Assembly (NCBI GenBank): GCA_002261195.1
Contig: MVBO01000007.1
Span: forward strand, 274,965-338,964
Length of the DNA stretch: 64,000 nucleotides
DNA from: Bifiguratus adelaidae
Taxonomy: Eukaryota > Mucoromycota > Endogonomycetes > Endogonales
Reading direction: 5' to 3'
The stretch's first letter is position 1. Every line of letters begins with the position of its first letter. The position numbers and the translations under genes were made by a program. Of this stretch, positions 35,622 through 45,976 are shown piece by piece. The notes under the pieces are model-generated. The model worked only from the letters and a program-made list of their open reading frames with translations. It did no database searches and was not told the DNA's origin.

Positions 35622-36477
35622 TTAGGCAATTTTGTCCAGCGGTCGATTGAATCCTCCGCGTCGATTCATGTATTGTCTATACGTACGCGGTTTGTGGACA
35701 GTGGCTCCTGATACATCTGCATCTGGGACGTGTTTGCCCTGGTGGACGGTGAGTGGCATGGCTGGTATAGGTGGATACTTACCTTGGTGGAGTCAAATCC
35801 TCCGAATCCCATCATTTTGCGCATCATGGCTTCTTCATCGTCTTGTGCCGGTTCATCTTCCATGGCATGAGGGGAACGTGAGCGTGATTTTGATTGTGAG
35901 GGGGATGGAGACCGTCTAGATGAGCAGATAATGAGCAGGGGACGTTTCGTCCTTGTCAGCTTACCTTCTGACAGGAGATCTTGAACGAGATCGTGACATG
36001 GAGCGACGTCTTCTTGGGCCATCATCTAGGGTAAAACAAGGATGGAGATAAGCGTAAATGCACGCTTTAGCCCTACAAGCGCCATTGATGACATACCGTT
36101 ATCACGGTCGTAGCGCCTTGATCGTGCTTCATCATCGCGTCTATCGCGATAGCCAGGCGCAGGTGACCGACCTCGTCTCGCTACCAACACAACGTGTGAG
36201 CGCCACGGTACAGCTCGTTGCCCTTCAGAACCCACTTACACGACCGGTAAGGACTAGGACTGCGATCGCGGCGTCCTGAAGCGTACCTGTCGCCGCCACG
36301 ACGGTCCCGACCGCCTCTATCACGGCGATGTTCAAGTGGCGAACGACTACGTCGTCTCACAGGACGATCGTCCCCATCTCTGTCACGACGATCTCGTCGA
36401 GAGTCATAATCTGGGTAGGCAGGCTCGTCTAGGTCGCGATAGTCCCTAGAACGCCGCGGTGAAGGCGATCGTCGCAT
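35622..36477 (-). CDS. SNRNP27: U4/U6.U5 tri-snRNP 27 kDa protein
   Basis: Tri-snRNP protein whose conserved C-terminus acts in 5' splice-site handover. Exons 36477-36240, 36180-36097, 36025-35965, 35915-35783 and 35738-35622 sum to 633 nt, or 210 residues. The N-terminal two thirds is an RS/RD-rich domain (RDRRDRDGDDRPVRRRSRS). The C-terminal block is diagnostic: MMRKMMGFGGFDSTKGKHV, then TYRQYMNRRGGFNRPLDKI. The start ATG at 36477 is 78 bp from the start of a divergent RRM gene. This gene and its neighbours form a run of RNA-processing genes. Confidence 0.93.
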
Positions 36478-36555
36478 ACGATGAATAACGGCAGCGAGAA
36501 ATTGAAAGGTTGTTCTGGCGCTTGACGATTGCAGAGATTGGCAAAGCGTGACATT

Positions 36556-37111
36556 ATGGCCACCGTCACGATTAACAACAAGACCACGCTGTATGTCGGT
36601 AAGTATTTGGTGTATGTGCAGGTTCGTGCTTGTTTTCTGAGGCAGCATGCGCTCATGTCGGACCTTCCAGGAGGATTCGATTACGATGTGAATGAACAGA
36701 TATTGCACGCTGCCTTTGTCCCATTCGGCGAGATTGTCGCCATAACCATACCGCCTGATCCAACCACGGGTATGTTCTTGTCTGCTCAACCTCGAAGTCT
36801 TGTCTAATGCTGGCCCAGCCAATCCACACAAAGGATATGCATTTGTAGAGTTTGAAAGCAAGGAGGACGCCGCGGCTGCCATCGACAATATGCACCTATC
36901 CGAACTGTATGGCAAAGTGATTAAGGTGAATCTGGCGAAGCCGAACAAGGATATGGTTCCGGGGAACAGAGCCAGTAAGTTGACCACGGCCCAAATGTGC
37001 ATTCCCTATTGACGCCTCTCGCTAGTCTGGACGGAGGATGATTATTTGCAAAAGTATACGTCTGCAGGCAAGAAGGATGACGATGAGGACGACAACACTG
37101 CTGCTGAATAA
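36556..37111 (+). CDS. PPIE/CYP33-type RRM protein lacking a cyclophilin domain
   Basis: Exons 36556-36598, 36671-36769, 36819-36974 and 37026-37111 give 127 residues. The single RRM has RNP2 TLYVGGF and RNP1 GYAFVEFES, with [11 protein letters not shown] and [19 protein letters not shown]. After the RRM it has [12 protein letters not shown], the same WxxDDWLxKF element found just after the RRM of human PPIE. No peptidyl-prolyl isomerase domain follows: the acidic end [11 protein letters not shown] and stop come directly. It probably works in spliceosome or chromatin complexes as in other fungi. Confidence 0.88.
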
Positions 37112-37355
37112 GCCAAGCCTGCGTATGCTAGGTCGCCTCAAGAGTTGAACAGAACAGTTACATTTGTACAGTATTCCACGTGTATGTCATGTCTCATAGC
37201 ATAACAGTGTTGACGATAACACCATCGCTACGCTCACAGAAAGAAGGCTCATACAACATGCAGGAACGCAATGTAAAACCGAAATGTGGTGTCTTTTTTG
37301 AGATGTTACGGTCCGTACGTGGTGAATGATACAAGGATAGTTTTCAAGTCGACTT

Positions 37356-37944
37356 TTACTCGTCTTGAGGGATCAAAGTCTGTGCAATCCGGTCAAGGTC
37401 ACGTTGACCATCTTGAGAGATCTTGCGTCCACTGTTGAAAAGCACAATCAGTCCTATCGTTGCGACGAATGCAGAATGAATCTGCTACTACCACTACATA
37501 CCCCTTGGTATCCTTCTCCAAGACATTAATCTTCTCAAGAGCTTGAAGAGCCTTGCGGTCAACGGAGCCGGAGCCAACGGCGTGGTGAGAGGGACGGCTA
37601 CCGCGGTTCTTGCGGCCACCGTGGACGCGCTTGAGAGCTCCAACGCCGACGGAGGGACGGAGGTAGATGTGACGAGCAATGGAAGCTGGAAGCAAAAAAC
37701 CAAATCACATGAGTCATTTGTTCTACCTCGACAGACTTTTTGCCCATAGGGACAAGGAGAAACACTCACCAACGCGCACGTAGAACCAGTCGGGGTCATA
37801 AGGAGCGAGCTCTTTGTAGGGGCCGGTTTTGACGAGGTCAACCCACTTGGGAACCTCAAGCTTGCCGGAGCGCTTGAGGTAAGCAGCATATGCCTTCACG
37901 AAGTCGTGAGGATTAACGTCCTTGACGGTAACGCCTACAGCCAT
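37356..37944 (-). CDS. RPS19: 40S ribosomal protein eS19
   Basis: Small-subunit protein needed for 18S rRNA 3' maturation. Coding exons 37944-37770, 37685-37502 and 37431-37356 give 144 residues, the usual length. Motifs: [31 protein letters not shown], the [17 protein letters not shown] segment across intron 1, [13 protein letters not shown] and the last-exon ending LIPQDE. A TAG acceptor directly abuts the start codon. With a GTATGT donor at 38210 it defines a probable 266-nt 5'UTR intron. Confidence 0.96.
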
Positions 37945-38210
37945 CTATAATTGCGACAATACAGAATGTCAGTTCAATGGCTAACCAAAAGATCGCTATA
38001 GAAGTCCACGCAGTCTTATCGACCATGCTCATGCAGATAGCAAGATGTGTGTAGCCTCCAATCGGTGCGATCGCTACGTACGCCAGCATTTTCGGGGCTA
38101 GCGACCAGCCTTCCGTAAGCCACAATTGTTCCCTCGACAGACCTGTAGCGATCTGACCGACCAGCCATCCATAGACTATCATGAACTTCCCAAGCGCAAC
38201 TCATACATAC
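37945..38210 (-). other. Probable 5'UTR intron of eS19
   Basis: 266 nt from GTATGTATGA to AATTATAG, ending one base before the ATG. It is longer than nearly all other introns here. I see no clean C/D or H/ACA box set, so a hosted snoRNA is possible but unsupported. Confidence 0.5.
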
Positions 38211-38406
38211 CTTTGTCTAATATCGCAACAGTGATGATCTGCTAAGCGAGAGAGAAAGAAGGATGAGTGCTCGTAAACACTTCTTTAAGCCACCCGCTCG
38301 CCAATTTCAGCCAATTAGAATTCAGATTTGATGGGTTAGGGCAGAGGAATAGTGCAGCAGTTAAAGTGCAGGTGCGCAAGGTGTTCATTCTCTCTCTCTA
38401 TCCAAT

Positions 38407-39101
38407 ATGGTGAGTACCAGTAAGATGAAACGATGATGATGAATAGTATGGGGATATGGTAGACCATGCAACGTCGAGGTTGCGTTCATGGCTGGAAAGA
38501 TCCGGACGAATGGACGGATGTATGGCAGATCGTTGCCTTGATGCATGGATGGTCACTTCCCTAGCCATCCGTCGCTACACGCCTTATACATCCATCGTCT
38601 CATGTGTGCTGGGCAAACACGTACGCTAATGACCGTTCGCTTGCTCTTGTAGGCTGACGCGACTGTGACAATCAGAACTCGCAAGTTCATCACCAACCGC
38701 CTCCTCCAAAGGAAGCAAATGGTTGTCGACATTCTCCACCCCTCCCGCGCCAACGTCTCCAAGGATGAGCTCCGCGAGAAGCTCGCCAAGATGTACAAGG
38801 CCGAGAAGGACGTCGTGTTCTGCTTTGGCTTCAAGACCCACTTTGGTGGAGGCAAATCTACCGGATTCGCCTTGGTCTACGATTCCTTGGAATCCGCCAA
38901 GAAGTTCGAGCCCAAGTACAGACTTGTGAGAGTGAGTACAAGAGATGGGCAGCAGACGGGAACGACAGACGTTAACAACTTTTCTAGCACGGACTCGCCA
39001 CAACCCAAACCACTTCTCGCAAGCAACGCAAGGAGAAGAAGAACCGTCTCAAGAAGTTCCGTGGCACCAAGAAGGCCAAGGCTGCCGGTAGCAAAGCTTA
39101 G
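38407..39101 (+). CDS. RPS24: 40S ribosomal protein eS24
   Basis: Small-subunit ribosomal protein. Coding exons 38407-38409 (the ATG alone), 38653-38931 and 38988-39101 give 131 residues. Motifs: [21 protein letters not shown], the [20 protein letters not shown] helix, [20 protein letters not shown], and the last exon [19 protein letters not shown]. The first intron (38410-38652, 243 nt) follows directly after ATG, a layout common in ribosomal protein genes. It is head to head with eS19. Confidence 0.95.
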
Positions 39102-39206
39102 ATATTTTTTCCCCATCCTCCATGTACCATGCAAACGTTTGATAACGTTTCTTTCAATATACAAAAACTTCTTGACCGCGAATGCATTTAATATTTACAG
39201 GATTTA

Positions 39207-40832
39207 CTAGTATACAGGAGGCTCTGATTCGAGCTTAACAAAGCTATTCAGGCTCATCTTTTCCAGCACCTCGGCCAAATCATCTTCAGCAATGACAGGA
39301 CCTACACCCGTACATTTTGCCTTGGTGACCAGAGCATCGCACAAGTCGTCGACATCGGCGAAATCAAAATTGGGATGAGAGGTAACGCGTAACCAAACAG
39401 CCCGGCAGGTCAACATATGCGGTGCCGTCGATTTTGGACTATTTGCGGCACTGCTTTCGGGGGATTTGCCGCTATTCGATTGGGCAAGTGCTGGAAGTTG
39501 CGACAGGATGGACGATTTCCCTTTTTTGGTGTCCCAACGTGGATGACAAATGAGGACCGGTTCTCCACCTTCTTCAGGTATGATGAGAGCGTCGCACGTC
39601 GCAAAGCGATCACCGTCTTCGTCAACTTGCGTTGGTTCGGGTTGCGGAGGCATTTGCGTCTTTGTGAGGCCGTCTTTGGTCAGGTTGTAGTACCCATCTA
39701 GGTCTTGAATAACCATGTCGCCGTTCTCGCACGTGGCATTCAGGAAGCGGGCTGGTTTGTTGGCATGTTCGAGGTCTAGTCCGCCATCCTCATCGAAGAT
39801 GGGTTCATTCATTAGCTCATCAAAGGCTGATGAACAGACAAAATCATGCAATCGTTCACAGAACGTTCGAGGATCTCGGATGGTTGCACCAAACTTTGAG
39901 CGTAGTTCTTGTGGAATCGGTGAACTTTGCGGTTGACTATGGTCAGCAGTGTCATTCAATCGCATATACTCAAACGTGGTCTTGTATTGTGGGGGTCCGT
40001 CTGTTTCCTCCCTCACGATACCTTCCGGCGATCCGTCAACCTGTGGATAGTCCTCCGAGCTTCTCTTCTTGCTCGTGCCGGCTCTTCGTCTATCCCCTGG
40101 TGAAAGAGGAGGCGTATCAGGCGTCCAGAGAGATCCAATCTTCTCCATGGCCAAAAGTCCAGCGTAATCGTCAAATCTATTTGTATCAATGCCAAATTTG
40201 ACTAGATCAACGAAACCCTTTTCCGCATTGACGAGCGCTTCGAAGTTCTCCGCTTCTGTTTCGGTGTGCAGCCGCTTGGGGGGGCAACAGCCGCAATCAG
40301 TGGACGGCTTACATCCTCCAAGGCTGGAGGCGATCAAATCATTTTGGGCCTCGAGTTTCTCAACCATGGCTTTCAAAGCCTTCTTCTCCAGCATGTCCCG
40401 CATCTGGGAACGTTCCAGCTGCTTGATTCGAGTTTCCAAATCCTTAACATATCGTTCCTTGCGTTCACGAAACGCACGTTGTGCTGCTCTGTTTTGCGCT
40501 TTTCGATCCTAGAATGCGGATGTCTGAGGCTGTGTCCCACGTTTTTTCTTGGCATCAACTCACCTGTCGCGAGGGGTCGTCAGGCTCAGGACTTGCGAAC
40601 CCTATCATCGCCAAAGGTGAGCAGGCTGCTCACGAGGGCCCAAAGAACTCCCCACTCCTGTCCCTACTTGCCTTCACTCTGTGCTGCTGGCGACCCATGC
40701 CGTGCAACAGCTGACCAACGTGGTTTAAGCGCTTGCACCTCTTGCAACCTCATCACACCACTTACTTTTCGTTTCTGTCGGAGGTCCATACAGACTATCG
40801 TCCAGATACTTGCGCTTGACCTTTCCAGCCAT
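39207..40832 (-). CDS. YAP1: Yap1/Pap1-like redox bZIP transcription factor
   Basis: AP-1-like factor activated by peroxide and thiol stress through disulfides in cysteine-rich domains. Exons 40832-40766, 40601-40564 and 40508-39207 give 468 residues. The fungal AP-1 basic region [20 protein letters not shown] is followed by a leucine zipper. An n-CRD-like region ([12 protein letters not shown]) and a c-CRD-like region ([17 protein letters not shown], then [13 protein letters not shown]) are present; in the family the latter hides the nuclear export signal when oxidised. The extra CxCC cluster ([11 protein letters not shown]) just after the zipper is notable. It is divergent from a sulfur-transport gene with a 146-bp shared promoter. 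Confidence 0.92.
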
Positions 40833-40978
40833 CGTGTCTGTGGTTCTGCAAGCCTCCAAATCTCAAAACTCCTTTTGTCTGCAAAGCCCGAAGCGAGACA
40901 AAAAGAGAGAGTGCAGGAAAAAATCCCGTGATCTACCCTCTCGGAACAGCTTACGAAGCTGCGGAATGATTGGACGCC

Positions 40979-42003
40979 ATGTTTACACCCTTGCAGACGG
41001 CGTGTGGAGGGTACGTGCTTCATCTTGCGTCGGATGGATTGCTACGCTTGAATGGGAGAGTGTTTGGTGTGAGTGGTATTGTTCATCAGGCGGTGGGAGG
41101 TGATAGAGCGCGATGGCGGTGGGGTACCTTGGTTGGATTTGGCCTTGGAACACTCTTGGTGAGAGGTGTGGACTTTGGCATTCGAGGTAGCGAAGCGCAG
41201 CCTCTATTCCAGCACAACTGGCGCGTTTTAGAGTATGGTGTAGCAGGATTGCTGGTGGGCTTGGGGACCAAGGTAAGTGTAAAGAGCGGGGTGCGCGAGA
41301 GCTAAACGGGATGTGGTTGAAACCCTAGTTGGCTTCTGGATGCACATCCGGTCACATGTTTTGCGGTGTATCCAGACTCTCAAAGCGTTCACTTGTCGCA
41401 ACCATGGTGTTTTTCAGCGCTGGTGTTGCCACAACGGCTTTGTTCAGCACCGCACCCGGTTGTGGAGGAAGACCCTGTTACACACCCACGTGGCCATCCC
41501 AGGTGACCGCTATGCTTTTGGGCATGGCCATTATTGGATGCAAGGCTCTCTTGGCAGTGCTGGCGCACATGGATCCCAAGCTTCCGCAGACAAAGACAAT
41601 CGTCGCCTTATCTTGTGGCATGATCTTTGCCATAGGCCTCGAAATATCAGGCATGTCCACGCCGTCCAAGACCCTTGGTTTCCTCAACTTTTTCCATCCA
41701 ACTGGATGGGATCCGAGTCTACTTTGTGTCGTTTTAGGTGGCCTGTTGCCTAACATGTGGACTTGGATGCGTCAAATACGTACCTTGGACCATCCGGTAT
41801 TGGATAGTCAATTCTATCTTCCGCAATCGCAAGATATTACCGCATCTTTGATCATGGGTAGCGCGCTCTTTGGTATTGGATGGGGATTAAAGGGTATCTG
41901 TCCTGGACCGGGTCTCGTCAAATTGTGGAAACCGATTGGTGACGTTGATGGGCTCGTCTGGTTCGCGGGGGTGATTCTCGGCGGATTGATTGGTCGAGTG
42001 TAG
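40979..42003 (+). CDS. YeeE/YedE-type sulfur (thiosulfate) transport membrane protein
   Basis: Exons 40979-41272 and 41329-42003 give 322 residues with about eight or nine hydrophobic helices. Two family repeats are visible. The first has LVGLGTKLASGCTSGHMFCGVSRLS with the conserved cysteines; the second has FGIGWGLKGICPGPGLV. In bacteria this fold (TsuA/YeeE) moves thiosulfate through a cysteine relay; related fungal proteins are uncharacterised. A polar insert (GCGGRPCYTP) adds further cysteines. Membrane of residence is unknown. Confidence 0.88.
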
Positions 42004-42643
42004 CCATCTTTTGATCATCACAAGGCTTGTGGTCTAGTCTACGGAATCTGTCCGTCTAAAAGTTCTCTACGATGTATGGTCATTTTACGAAGTATGAATG
42101 GAGCATAGTTCATTGTGCGGCAAGGCCCCGGAATAGTGCTGCGCCACCTTAGTAGACATGCGTTAAAAGTGGTTCTGACAGTAGGACAATGGCGCAACAT
42201 GGGCAGGGAGAGGGTGAGTCTCTCCGCGACTCTTTACATGTCGGATGGGCTTACGCGTAGAGAATGGTGGACACCATACCCAAAACGCCTTGAAGGATTA
42301 TCGGCACAAGATGCCGTGCCCACATCATTCACCGCGTATCCGCGACCGCTCAGGGTCATGTCCGCGATTGACGGTGGCTAGGAACGTGTGAATGGACCTA
42401 GTGCCATGCGCGGAGATACAATGTGCGCTTGATTGCGATTGCAAATTCAAGCCTGATCACTACCCTGTTTGGTGAAACTCCGCGGTTAGCATGCGTGGAA
42501 ATCAAGAAGGGAACCATATATATACACAAATATATATACACAAACAATTATATTCACACAACGGCGTCTAGGCCATGGAAGCAAATACAGTCAGCATGAA
42601 AAGTCCACATGGCTCTACTCTACTATACACGTATTATTGCTTA
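42004..42643. other. Convergent intergenic region with TA/CA microsatellite
   Basis: About 640 bp between two converging genes. It carries an imperfect repeat (ATATATATACACAAATATATATACACAAAC) near 42518-42547. No gene is supported. Confidence 0.45.
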
Positions 42644-44863
42644 TCATGTCTCAATATCTCTTGCAATTGACTGCAACACAGCTTGAATAGCGGGCTCTCG
42701 CAAAAGACCAAGAAACATCTTTTGTTCTTGAGCCTTCAATCCGTATCCACCATCCTTGTCTATATACTCTGCAACTTTTGGAATCATCACAAAATCTTCG
42801 ATAAAGTTGTCCATCTTGGTTGGGTCAACGTGAGGCATATCCAAAGAGACCGGTGAGCTATTGATCTGGAGTCGGCGAAAGTGATTGCAAACGATGGAGA
42901 TGGCTGTTAATACATGTTGTTTGGCAGATTTTGTTTGGTGCTCGCCCAAACCGTCAATGTTGGCAATTGCAACTGATACGTCGCACACTATTCGTAGATA
43001 TAGGACGACGACATCGCTTTTGAGATGATCGAATATGTATATCTGAGAGATCAAGAGATTCGTGGCCGCTATCATGGTAGTATCGAGTACGTCATGGGCG
43101 ATCTTTTCCTGCGGCGAAAGATGTTCGTCCGAGACTGAAATTTGGGTCGGTATGAAGCGAAGGTGTACGAGGATCCAGAGAGACAGAAAGTGAGAGAAAC
43201 CTTCCAATCCCCAATAGGTTGCTCTTTTGTTAATCAAATCATCCAAAGTCATTAGTTGGAGCGGTGAATTGGAGAGTCGAATATCGTCAGGCATCTCAAG
43301 GTACCATTTAAGCATGTCTTGTTCAATAGTCCTCAAGAAATCGATGGATGCCGTCAGTGAAAAGTCAAGAACGTGCATCAATAGATGCTCTGTCATGGTA
43401 TGGTCGGGTTTGAACCATCGTTTTGCCAGTATGCCCATCTGGTTATAGACCATCAAGGCATCTCGCTTTTGATCAGATTCGTCTGGTAGTGCTCGGATAT
43501 CGGGGGTCTCTTGGATGTGGGCCCACAATTCATTCCAAGAAATCACATTCTTGATGCGTGTTGGATGGCAAAGACAAAGGCCGATGAGATAGGTGTAGAT
43601 AGTGCTCATGGCCCTCGACCATTCTTGTTCTGCAATCTCTATGGTTGCTAATGCGGCTGCTGTCTTGCCTGCTTTGTCGACACCAATGTAGTCGGGTTGA
43701 ACGGAATAGCCGATACGAAGTGCTTGCTGGGCGTGTAATATACTTAATTTCACGGGTTGCATCGCTCTGTAATAGCTGAGCAGGATGGTGAACGTTTTGA
43801 GCGCATAGAGTGACACACAATCGAACGCTTCTGCGCCAAGGTCTTGCGCACAAGCTACATAGTATTCACAGAGACGTTTCGCTTCTGTCCTGGAGAACTT
43901 GCGGTCACCAAATGTGTTTGGCAGATACCATTGCTCCACCACGACCGCCGCACAAATGGCCATCACGACGGCAGACCTCATTGGATTTTTCCATTGGTGA
44001 TAATCTTGCCAGAATGATGCTTCATGAATATATGGTGGTAAATTGAGTTGAAAATATGCTTTTAACAGATGCGGTATCCAACGATGTGGTTCGAGATCTT
44101 GAGCGGATGCATGCTCGATAGATGAAGGGTCCGTGAGCGAAACAAGATTTCGAATGTATGGGTCGCAATCTTGACCAGTAAATATGTTTCTGCCGCCTGT
44201 GACATGCAGTACATTGTCTGAGGATACTGGCGACACGGTTGGGTCTGTGCGGGTATCAGGCTGAGAAAAGTCCGAGGTAGTATAAATTTGCCAGCCGACC
44301 GATGTAAACTCGGACAATTCTTGGAGAGATTGGAGGTTTGTCGAGATGCTTAGACCTCGATCAGCAGATGTAATCGTCCATTGAAGCAAACGACCATCAG
44401 GCGCCCTGATGACAATGGCCGTAGGAGGCTGCCTGTAAGTGTGGTTTTGCCGTGTGGCAGTGCAAGTGGGCGCATTGACATCCCCAAGATTTGATTCCGC
44501 CTCTGAATCTGCTTGAGAATGTGGTTCTGACCACAAGGATGACGGCTCGGAGGATAGACGAGAAACGGTAGCGGATAAATCAGAAGTAGGCGAGAATGGC
44601 GTGCCACTCGACAAGACGGAAAGGTCCTCGTCAAGGGCGGACATGCCTTGAATAAGCCTATCCACCTTTTGATACATGCGTAGGAGCTCACTGTCGCTGA
44701 CCTTTCGGTATGACCTCTTAACGACCATGCATTCCAAGTCATTCTCTGCACATCGTACGCACTGACCAGAATTTGAGGCGTCGTCGGGCATGATGCACTT
44801 GCGCCGACTTGTTCTGCATTGTTCACACGGCTGAGTGCGCCGTTTCATTCGTGTCGTGGCCAT
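42644..44863 (-). CDS. Zn2Cys6 fungal-type transcription factor
   Basis: An intronless 739-residue frame, unusual in this intron-rich window. The N-terminal zinc cluster CEQCRTSRRKC, with the second half CVRCAENDLEC, has the proper six cysteines, followed by a basic linker and a heptad-like stretch (LLRMYQKVDRLIQGM). The long middle region contains the fungal-specific TF middle-homology domain (for example HLLKAYFQLNLPPYIHEASF, reminiscent of the HPxxPFL-type entry). Targets are unknown; the nearest gene sharing an upstream region is the quinoprotein-like gene at 45977. Confidence 0.92.
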   Translation of the reverse strand: MATTRMKRRTQPCEQCRTSRRKCIMPDDASNSGQCVRCAENDLECMVVKRSYRKVSDSELLRMYQKVDRLIQGMSALDEDLSVLSSGTPFSPTSDLSATVSRLSSEPSSLWSEPHSQADSEAESNLGDVNAPTCTATRQNHTYRQPPTAIVIRAPDGRLLQWTITSADRGLSISTNLQSLQELSEFTSVGWQIYTTSDFSQPDTRTDPTVSPVSSDNVLHVTGGRNIFTGQDCDPYIRNLVSLTDPSSIEHASAQDLEPHRWIPHLLKAYFQLNLPPYIHEASFWQDYHQWKNPMRSAVVMAICAAVVVEQWYLPNTFGDRKFSRTEAKRLCEYYVACAQDLGAEAFDCVSLYALKTFTILLSYYRAMQPVKLSILHAQQALRIGYSVQPDYIGVDKAGKTAAALATIEIAEQEWSRAMSTIYTYLIGLCLCHPTRIKNVISWNELWAHIQETPDIRALPDESDQKRDALMVYNQMGILAKRWFKPDHTMTEHLLMHVLDFSLTASIDFLRTIEQDMLKWYLEMPDDIRLSNSPLQLMTLDDLINKRATYWGLEGFSHFLSLWILVHLRFIPTQISVSDEHLSPQEKIAHDVLDTTMIAATNLLISQIYIFDHLKSDVVVLYLRIVCDVSVAIANIDGLGEHQTKSAKQHVLTAISIVCNHFRRLQINSSPVSLDMPHVDPTKMDNFIEDFVMIPKVAEYIDKDGGYGLKAQEQKMFLGLLREPAIQAVLQSIARDIET

Positions 44864-45976
44864 AACTTAGGCAACCCACTGCATGCCAGCCCCAAGCGCA
44901 CAACCAGATCAACCAGGTAAAGAAGACATTGTTACTGTTCTCGTCACATTATTACAAATGAGGGTTAGGGTTCTTTTGTGAGACCATCTGGCTCTTGTTT
45001 CCAGCGTTCCTACGCTTCAAGCTTGCTACTAACACTTATTGCTTGCTGAGCGGTCAAGATCTGCTCATATACTGTGCCCCTGCTGGTGTATATCCGGGAT
45101 TAACCGTTTAAATTGAGCGATTCATGCATTGGTAGACATCGTGTATTGGAAAGGATGAAATAACGGATTTGTATGCACATCTTTCGCTGGTCTTGAATCA
45201 AGTACAGAACTGCTAACAACTCAATGTGCCTAATGCAAATTTGGCGATCAACGATAAAAAGAAGTCTTTGAGAGGAAAGGATCAACTTGCATGTACCTGC
45301 TCCGGCACCGACTTTACGGAAGCAATACACTATCGTCATCTACGACTGCGTAATGGCGGTTCTGACGAAATCCTACCCCGGCAGCCTTCCTGTTTCAAAA
45401 TGGCGTTGCACGAAAGGATAATTTGTTCAAACAGGCCAGGGATGATCCGCGCACAGTTTTCGTCAGTTTTGACAGCGCATCATCACCCATACCATAATGT
45501 TGTTTCGCAGCCCCGGTTTTGGATTTCGCCCTTGGTGAAATGTAGAAACTCGTCCGTAGCAGGAAAGACACAATGAACTCACCTTGTGTTCATTCAGATG
45601 TAGGACCGGGACATTGCGGCAAAGGAAGAGCTGTCGAAAGTCTTTGCACTTAATGGGTTCGTGATGGGGCTGATGGTGAGCGGAGCAATCCGCAATAATG
45701 AAAGGCCAAGGCCTTCCGATGTAATACAAAAGTGTGAAACCTATCTCTGATAAGATGGCATCAATGTCAAGTTGAGTCGCGGCACAGATTTTCAGGAGTC
45801 ATGCCAGAATTTGCCGTGAATCATGAGGCCAAAGTATCCACGGATCTTCATTTGCGCTGATCGACCAAATTACTTTAAGGCCAGAATGGGGATGAGACTG
45901 GACTTTAAAGACACTATATCTAGGACGCAATTTTGTCAACTCTACCGGTGCAGCTCTCGGAAGGATTGGTGTCAAC
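44864..45976. other. Divergent intergenic region, Zn2Cys6 factor to quinoprotein gene
   Basis: About 1.1 kb with no supported gene; all open frames are short and lack plausible starts. It presumably holds both promoters. Confidence 0.4.

Noticed and set aside
38410-38652. C/D snoRNA in the first eS24 intron (ATGATGA-like C box near 38432)
   Set aside because: No CTGA D box follows in the intron, so the box pair is incomplete.
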